From the NCBI GenBank assembly GCA_964445985.1, contig CAYUMU010000014.1:1-64000 (forward strand): 64,000 nucleotides of DNA, in the 5' to 3' direction. Shown here in pieces: positions 58,881 to 64,000 of this stretch (position 1 is its first letter; each line of letters starts with the position of its first letter). Below the pieces are notes generated by a model that did not search any database, had not been told where the DNA came from, and saw nothing but the letters and a program-made list of their open reading frames with translations. The position numbers and the translations under genes are program-made. The DNA is from CAYUMU01 sp964445985. GTDB taxonomy: Bacteria > Planctomycetota > Planctomycetia > Pirellulales > S012-138.

Positions 58881-58921
58881 AAAACTCCGCCTGTCTACCG
58901 AGTGGTTCAGGCGGAGTTTTC
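58881..58921. terminator. Bidirectional terminator
   Basis: ACTCCGCCTG (58884-58893) pairs with CAGGCGGAGT (58908-58917), loop 14 bases, flanked by A-run on the left and TTTTCTTG on the right. It can end both the plus-strand 86-residue gene and the minus-strand lipoprotein gene. Confidence 0.85.
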
Positions 58922-58971
58922 TTGTTGTTGCGGGGGCAAAGGTTGCCTCTCGCGAAGGATGGCGAAGCACG

Positions 58972-59355
58972 CTAGGGCTGAGCATCCTTCATAGCCGACT
59001 CGATAATGGCGGCGGCTTCAGGGATGGCCATGATCCGGCCTCGATTCCCCATCAGGCGCATACCTTGCGCGGCCAATTGGGGTTGGTGCTTTTCCAAGAG
59101 CTCAGTTTGAGCTTCGGGCGTTGGATCTTCCATCGCTTTGGCGCGTGCTTCCACGGATTTCATCTTTTCACCAATGGATTCGATCTTCGACTTGGCGGCT
59201 TCGGCGCTCGCTTTGTCTTTCACCGTATCGAGCGTTTCGTTCAATTCGGTCATCAGGTTGACTTGCTCAGTCATCAGGCCGTCGTGGGTGTCGGCGCCAC
59301 AACCCCCAAGGGTGACCAGAGCACAGGCGGCAAACAGTACGGCAAGACGTTGCAT
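58972..59355 (-). CDS. Small helical lipoprotein
   Basis: Protein of 127 residues. Signal LFAACALVTLGGCGAD with lipobox GGC, then a helical, charged domain (NLMTELNETLDTVKDKASAE, AKSKIESIGEKMKSVEARAK). No recognised family; planctomycete genomes hold many such small lipoproteins. AAAGGA lies five to eight bases before the ATG 59355. Confidence 0.75.
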   Translation of the reverse strand: MQRLAVLFAACALVTLGGCGADTHDGLMTEQVNLMTELNETLDTVKDKASAEAAKSKIESIGEKMKSVEARAKAMEDPTPEAQTELLEKHQPQLAAQGMRLMGNRGRIMAIPEAAAIIESAMKDAQP

Positions 59356-59573
59356 GGTTTTTCCTTTCAAAGGCGAACAATCGGTGAATTGAAGTCGAAA
59401 TGCCTGGCGGGCTCACAGCGCGCCAAGATTGGCCCCTGGAAAGTGGAGATACCGGAGAAGAATCAAGCTGAGCCCCTGATGCGCAAGTGGATGCCGGCGC
59501 AGCCGAGCATACGAGAACCCCCGTTTATTCGCCAGAGGTGGCCTAATCTTTTCTTCTTATTCGCAAGATTCGC

Positions 59574-60206
59574 TTACCCCTGGCTCCTCTGATACACGGC
59601 CTGCAGAATATCCTGCACATCCTTATACTTTTTCTTCTCCGCCAAGGCCGTATCCAGCAATTTGCGGGCGTCTGTCTCCGAGTGCCCCAGTTGCCGCAGC
59701 ACGTCGTAGGCTTCCGAAACCAGGTCAAAACCAACGTCGGCGGCCGTCGGTTCGTCCCGAGCCACCATCAGGGCAAACTTGGGCACCTTGCGGCGCAACT
59801 TGGCGATCACCCGTTCGGCCACCGCCGGCCCAATGCCCGGCAACATGGCCAGGCCCTTGGCGTCTTGCTCTTCAATCGAAGTCGCCACCTCGCGCACCGG
59901 CCGCACCATGGCCCGCAGCGCCTTCTTCACGCCCACGCCGTCCACCGAACAAAACAGCTCAAAGAATTCCCGCTCAATGGGGTTCAAAAACCCAATCAAC
60001 TTGGGAACCAACCGGCCGTGCGCCGGATTCCCGTCGAGGTATTCCAGCGTGTGCAGCGAGACCTTCTCGCCCAGCCGGTTTTGCAATTGCCGCCGGGCAA
60101 AATCGGGAATCAGCACCTCGTACTCCATGGCCCCGATCTCGAGCGTCAGCGCTTCATCGCGCACGGCCATCAACTTGCCGGTGATCTTGGTAATCAAGGC
60201 CCGCAC
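59574..60206 (-). CDS. ruvA: Holliday junction DNA helicase subunit RuvA
   Basis: Protein of 210 residues with a GTG start. Domain I (OB fold) begins MRALITKITGKLMAV; domain II carries two helix-hairpin-helix motifs (FCSVDGVGVKKALRAM and LPGIGPAVAERVIAKLRRK). Domain III (~155-205; LRQLGHSETDARKLLDTAL) contacts RuvB. It targets RuvB to Holliday junctions in recombination. ruvB and ruvC are not in the window. Confidence 0.94.
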   Translation of the reverse strand: MRALITKITGKLMAVRDEALTLEIGAMEYEVLIPDFARRQLQNRLGEKVSLHTLEYLDGNPAHGRLVPKLIGFLNPIEREFFELFCSVDGVGVKKALRAMVRPVREVATSIEEQDAKGLAMLPGIGPAVAERVIAKLRRKVPKFALMVARDEPTAADVGFDLVSEAYDVLRQLGHSETDARKLLDTALAEKKKYKDVQDILQAVYQRSQG

Positions 60207-60745
60207 ATCCTTTCACGGAGACAATTGCATAAGTGAAGGGGGGATTCCAGGAAAACACGCTCGCCGCATCGCGATGCGCGCAATTCAGGCACGATTTGTG
60301 CCGCATGGTTTCCCTCGGTTCGCAATGATACCCAAATTCACGCCGCTTCGGGAGGGTGCCCACCCGCGACAGCCTGACCGGGTGCTCAAATTGAAAGCGA
60401 GCTGGAACCGGCCAGCTGACCGGCGAAAGGAGTCCACGCGGTTCGCCCCAGGTTCCCCACCCCCCACGTAGGGCAAGCCCCGGCCAAGGCTGCCCTCAAA
60501 CCGGAAGCGGAAGTGAATCGCCGGATGGATGGGCGCGAAGACTGCGCGGCGGGGGATCTTCACAGAATGCGGCACCGACTCAACTGCGGTGCGTTTCGCT
60601 GCGGCGTGCCGCTCATCAGGTCGCGGTCAGCGACCGCCGGCCCAGTTGGTGGCTTGAACCCGAATGGATATCGTAGCTCCAGATCGGCGAGCTCGCCGTG
60701 GCCCCCACCATGATCAGCGAGTTGCCATCGCCGCTGACCAAAGCA
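60207..60745. other. Long intergenic region before a plus-strand terminator
   Basis: About 540 bp without a credible protein frame on either strand. It ends at a strong plus-strand-type terminator (60746-60791) although no plus-strand gene is seen. An unannotated RNA is possible. The stretch between the terminator and the sat stop (60792-60912) contains a GATTCCCGCC/GCGGGAATGA dyad. Confidence 0.35.
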
Positions 60746-60791
60746 AAGCACCCCGGACAGCCAACTGACACTGTCTGGGGTGCTTTTTTGC
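60746..60791 (+). terminator. Intrinsic terminator
   Basis: AAGCACCCCGGACAG (60746-60760) pairs with CTGTCTGGGGTGCTT (60771-60785; one G·T pair), loop 10 bases, then TTTTTTG on the plus strand. The minus strand has only TTTGCTTT after the stem, so it could also end sat transcripts weakly. Confidence 0.8.
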
Positions 60792-60912
60792 TTTACGAAT
60801 CGGGAACTCGGCGAGCCGCGAGCGAACTCGCCGGTTCCTGGATTCCCGCCCCCGTCTTCACGAGGGCAGGCTCTGCGCGGGAATGACGGGGCCTTCGCGA
60901 ACTCGATGGATC

Positions 60913-62175
60913 CTAGGCCGTGCCAACCATGGCTTCCGAAAGAATGCGGCTGGTCGATTCCCGCATGATCCGAGGATCAACAGCCTTGCCCGAAAGCAGC
61001 GTGGCCCGGACTTCCTTGCCGGAAATGAACACCGGCTTCTCGTCCTTGTGCTTCTCCATCAGGTCCACGCGGCCCATCGAGTCGTAGTAGGCGGCAAACC
61101 CCACGTTCACGGGCTTGATCTTCAGATCGCCTTGCAGCTTGCTGAAGATTTCTTGGGCGTCGAAATCGCCCCAAATGGCGGTGCCGTCGGCGTAGGGAGC
61201 GTCGGCGTGTTTGCGGCCGATCACAATATCGGTGAAGCCGTAGTTCTGGCGGTAAATCGCATGCATGACCGCTTCTTTCGGGCCGCCGTAGAACATTTTG
61301 ATGTCGAGGCCCAACAGCAGCACCCGGTCGGGCACGCTCTCTCCCCGCTTGCTCCACAGTTCGGTATCGCTATCGCCTTCACCCAGCCCGCGCGATTGAA
61401 TCAGGGCTTCGTAGGTTTTCATCCGCACGGCGGCATTGACGTCGTCGCCCTTGGTTTCGCCAATCAACGGATTGAGGCAAGCGCCCGCGTTGTGGCCGTC
61501 GCTGAGCAGCTTTTCGAGGCCGTAAACTAGCGCGTATTCGTGAGCCCGGTGGAGAGGGTTGCGGGTTTGGAAGGCCACGCAGCGTTCCCAGCCTTGAGCC
61601 TTGAGTAGCGCCCGCACTTCGCGAGGGCTGAGCACGTATTTGCCAAACGCCGGATTCTTGGGCTGCGGAAGCACGCGAATGGCGCCGCCCACCAGGTGGG
61701 TTTTGTCGGCATCGCCCTTGAGCACCATGTCGGCGCCCGGGTGATCGGTGCGCTCGGTGCCGTATACCGACTTGATGTACTTGGGCTTGTCCCACTCAAA
61801 AATGTCGCTCACTTCGAGAGTCGCGACAATCTCACCCGCGCTGTTGGTCAAGGCCACCGACTTTTGGCCGGCAATGCTCTTGGCAACATCGGCGGTGAGC
61901 GGGAAGGCGAGCGGAATTGTCCAAGCGTACTTCTTGCCTTCGTGAACAATGTGAGATTCGTCGAGCACCTTGTTGTAGGTGGCGCTATCCATCGGCCCGG
62001 TCAGGGGGCTCAGGGCACCATCGCCAAACCGGTAAACGGTGGACAAATCGGCGTCGGTGACCGGCACCTTGGGGAGCTTGGCCGCCTCGGCCTTGAACGA
62101 GGCAACCTCGGCCTCGGGCACCGTGCAGCAAACGGGTTCAGTTAATCCGCCATGGGGAGGTAAAGGGAGAGACAT
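60913..62175 (-). CDS. sat: Sulfate adenylyltransferase (ATP sulfurylase)
   Basis: Protein of 420 residues of the homo-oligomeric Sat type. It has QTRNPLHRAHEYALVYGLEK (the QxRNPxHxxH active site), a PUA-like N-terminal domain with LSPLTGPMDSATYNKVL, PDRVLLLGLDIKMFYGGPKE and DIVIGRKHADAPYAD. It makes APS from sulfate and ATP, or runs in reverse in sulfur oxidation. No cys, apr or APS-kinase gene lies beside it. The ATG at 62175 (MSLPLPPHGG) is favoured over an upstream start to 62205. Confidence 0.94.
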   Translation of the reverse strand: MSLPLPPHGGLTEPVCCTVPEAEVASFKAEAAKLPKVPVTDADLSTVYRFGDGALSPLTGPMDSATYNKVLDESHIVHEGKKYAWTIPLAFPLTADVAKSIAGQKSVALTNSAGEIVATLEVSDIFEWDKPKYIKSVYGTERTDHPGADMVLKGDADKTHLVGGAIRVLPQPKNPAFGKYVLSPREVRALLKAQGWERCVAFQTRNPLHRAHEYALVYGLEKLLSDGHNAGACLNPLIGETKGDDVNAAVRMKTYEALIQSRGLGEGDSDTELWSKRGESVPDRVLLLGLDIKMFYGGPKEAVMHAIYRQNYGFTDIVIGRKHADAPYADGTAIWGDFDAQEIFSKLQGDLKIKPVNVGFAAYYDSMGRVDLMEKHKDEKPVFISGKEVRATLLSGKAVDPRIMRESTSRILSEAMVGTA

Positions 62176-62414
62176 CGTGCTTCCTGTGGGGGCTAACCGG
62201 CTCAATCGGGGAAGCTGCTATTTCGCAACTCCCCGCGCCGGTTGTGCTGGACTTCAACGGTTAAGACCTTTATCGCAAGGGAGGCAGTATAGGAAATACC
62301 TCTCCGGGGCTCAACGGGACGATCACCGCTTGCGGTGCGGCAGGTGCTAGCAAAGCTGGCGCGCCAAGGGCTGCCCGGCCTCCGCGGGGTTGGGCCGATA
62401 AGGCCGATCCACCT

Positions 62415-64000
62415 TTAGGCCTGCCATTTCCGTACGTGATCGACCAGGTGCAGCACCTCCAAGCGTTTTTTCTCGAACAGGGCAAACACCAACAAAATAG
62501 CCACTCCCAGCACGATGCCCGAGGCGTACCACACCCAGGTTTGCTGCAAATCGACGGCCGCGTACCAGACCATCGTGCCCAAGGCCAACAGCAAGAACGA
62601 CGTTCCCAGATAGAGAAAACCTCGCACCTGCAGAGCAATGCCGGCGAAGATTCCCAGCACGGAAAGGCCGCCCAGCACCAGCGGCAGCCAGGGGGCCTCG
62701 GCCACGCCGTTCAAAAATACGTCGGCCGTGGAAGAAACATAGATCGCCAGCGAGGCCGCGTATCGCAGCGCCGCGGCCTGGCCCGCGTCCAACTGCTTGC
62801 GATTCCAATGGCCGGCCGCTAACAGGCAGAGCGCGGGCGGAATCAGCCACAACTGCGGATGCTGGGCGATTCCCCAGTTTTCGGTGCCATGCAGCCAGAA
62901 CCACAGCGCGCCGTTCGCGGCCACGGTGGCGGCAATTCCATAGGCGAACGATTTCCGCAGGACCGAACAGCCGGCATACAAGCTGCCCGCGGCCAGCAGC
63001 ACCAGGCCAAAATCGGCCTGGCTGGGCGCCGCCCAAAAGGCGAGCACGGTGAGCAGCGGGAGCAGAGCCCCCGTGCGTTCGAGCGGCTCGGCCAGCACGT
63101 TTCGCTGCTGCCGGCGGAAGATTTCCGCCAAACTCAGCCCGGCAAATGCCACCGCCATGGCGACCAAGGGCCAATATCGGCTGAAGAAGCCGGTGAACAG
63201 CCAGGGCATGGTGACGCGCACGTGCATCAAGAGGATCGCCAGCAGCCCTTCGGCCGCGTACACGTACCCCATTCGCTGCCGCTCAGGCCAGTTGAAGGGG
63301 TCGCGGCCCGGAACCACGGCGGCCACGATGGCGGCAGCAGCCAGCCCGGCCAACACGGCCATCACAATCGCAATTCCGCCAGGCCCTAGCGGCGGAACTT
63401 CGCCCCCGAGGAACGCTCGCACTTCGGCTTCCAGCACCAGAAACAGGGCCACGGCGGCCGACCCGAGCAGCCAGGGGAGCAGTTTTCGCGCGGCGGGTGT
63501 CCACGCTGCCAGCTTCGGCAAGAACTTGCCAAACCCCAGGCCGTATAACAGGCTCACCACTCCCAGCGAAACCATCGCGGCCAGCGACCGCTGCAGGAGG
63601 ATTTCACCGGGCTCGGGAAGTGGCTGCACGCTCCAGCCCAGGGCCAACGCCCCGGCGGCGAAGAGTGCCAAGGCGTGTGGCTGCAAATCGGCCCACGGCT
63701 TGCGACGTGACAAGAGTCCCAAAGTGACCGCCTGGACCAGGCCTGCCTGGGCGGCGATTACCCGCTCGGTAAAGCTGTTGAACGTGAGCGATATGCCGAT
63801 GGCGGCCAGAACAACCACCGTGGCCATGATCTGATTGACGCCAATCAACCAGATGGGCGCTCCTTTTTGGAGGAACCGGCTGCCAACATAGCTGCTCGCC
63901 AGAGCGTAGCTGCCGACAAAAATCACCCCCAGCCAAAGCTGCATGCGCGGCGGCTGATCCAGGCTATCGATCACCAAGGCCAGTCCCACCAGGCCCAGCA
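62415..64000 (-). CDS. Polytopic membrane protein, 5' end beyond window
   Basis: At least 524 residues visible; the frame is still open at the window edge, so it is partial. At least 14 hydrophobic segments are spread over the length, with short loops and a cytoplasmic basic C-terminus (EKKRLEVLHLVDHVRKWQA). No catalytic motif is recognisable. The composition (Ala/Leu/Trp-rich) resembles planctomycete DUF2339-like or O-antigen-ligase-like proteins, but I cannot assign a family. Confidence 0.7.
   Translation of the reverse strand, partial: LGLVGLALVIDSLDQPPRMQLWLGVIFVGSYALASSYVGSRFLQKGAPIWLIGVNQIMATVVVLAAIGISLTFNSFTERVIAAQAGLVQAVTLGLLSRRKPWADLQPHALALFAAGALALGWSVQPLPEPGEILLQRSLAAMVSLGVVSLLYGLGFGKFLPKLAAWTPAARKLLPWLLGSAAVALFLVLEAEVRAFLGGEVPPLGPGGIAIVMAVLAGLAAAAIVAAVVPGRDPFNWPERQRMGYVYAAEGLLAILLMHVRVTMPWLFTGFFSRYWPLVAMAVAFAGLSLAEIFRRQQRNVLAEPLERTGALLPLLTVLAFWAAPSQADFGLVLLAAGSLYAGCSVLRKSFAYGIAATVAANGALWFWLHGTENWGIAQHPQLWLIPPALCLLAAGHWNRKQLDAGQAAALRYAASLAIYVSSTADVFLNGVAEAPWLPLVLGGLSVLGIFAGIALQVRGFLYLGTSFLLLALGTMVWYAAVDLQQTWVWYASGIVLGVAILLVFALFEKKRLEVLHLVDHVRKWQA

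Overview
The window looks like a chromosomal segment of a planctomycete (Planctomycetota, probably Pirellulales-like). This rests on families that are rare elsewhere: a PSCyt1/DUF1549/DUF1553 giant cytochrome-type protein, two DUF1559-like lipoproteins, a DUF1570 metalloprotease, a CRTAC1/UnbV FG-GAP protein and a small membrane protein with an NPYRSP start. By eye the DNA is GC-rich. Most genes are single or in short pairs, Shine-Dalgarno sites are often weak, and intergenic gaps are filled with short repeats. No rRNA, tRNA, CRISPR array or intact insertion sequence was recognised.

Layout. 1-8 kb: repeat-filled leader, PSCyt/PSD1 protein, DUF4132 protein, DUF5009-type acyltransferase, lysine-rich histone-H1-like protein. 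8-20 kb: flavin monooxygenase coupled to an ion channel with RCK domain, toroid-methyltransferase fusion, cutA, rhomboid, ThrE-type exporter, LOG protein, moeA with a coupled half DUF4112 gene, ribBA, CheX-like protein. 20-24.5 kb: cupin, then a lower-GC accessory block with an MT-A70 DNA methyltransferase, an unknown 224-residue protein and a small RHH-like protein, then a C45 peptidase. 24.6-34 kb: pdxA, two paralogous lipoproteins, DAHP synthase with an aromatic-codon leader and terminator, TolC-like lipoprotein, LolD-type ATPase. 34-42 kb: Rieske/cytochrome b-c operon, nrnA, ribF, AhpD-like protein, UnbV protein. 42-47 kb: DUF1570 protease whose 3' end is duplicated 2.9 kb away, bracketing three genes of foreign appearance. 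47-55.5 kb: zinc metallopeptidase, DUF2007-like protein, ethylene-binding/LOV hybrid histidine kinase, Phd/PIN toxin-antitoxin pair, zinc-ribbon membrane protein, repeat-built secreted protein. 55.7-64 kb: decayed locus, acs, small proteins, ruvA, sat, and a polytopic membrane protein running off the window.

The two most interesting observations are these. (1) A 25-codon reading frame at 31613-31690 (minus strand) has seven Tyr/Phe/Trp codons. It is followed by a 15-bp-stem terminator and then the DAHP synthase gene, and its coding sequence can pair with the 5' arm of the terminator, as expected for transcription attenuation by aromatic amino acids. (2) The histidine kinase at 49745-52171 combines an ethylene-receptor membrane domain, with all the copper/ethylene-site residues of plant ETR1 at a constant offset, and a LOV domain with its photoactive cysteine. 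It may therefore integrate ethylene and blue light.

Several repeat families are dispersed through the intergenic DNA: 21-bp GAATTC-containing units, CTGGTGGCTGGT-type units, a CGGGGAGAGGGGAG family and two palindrome families. One palindrome family supplies the TAG stop codon of the gene it follows.
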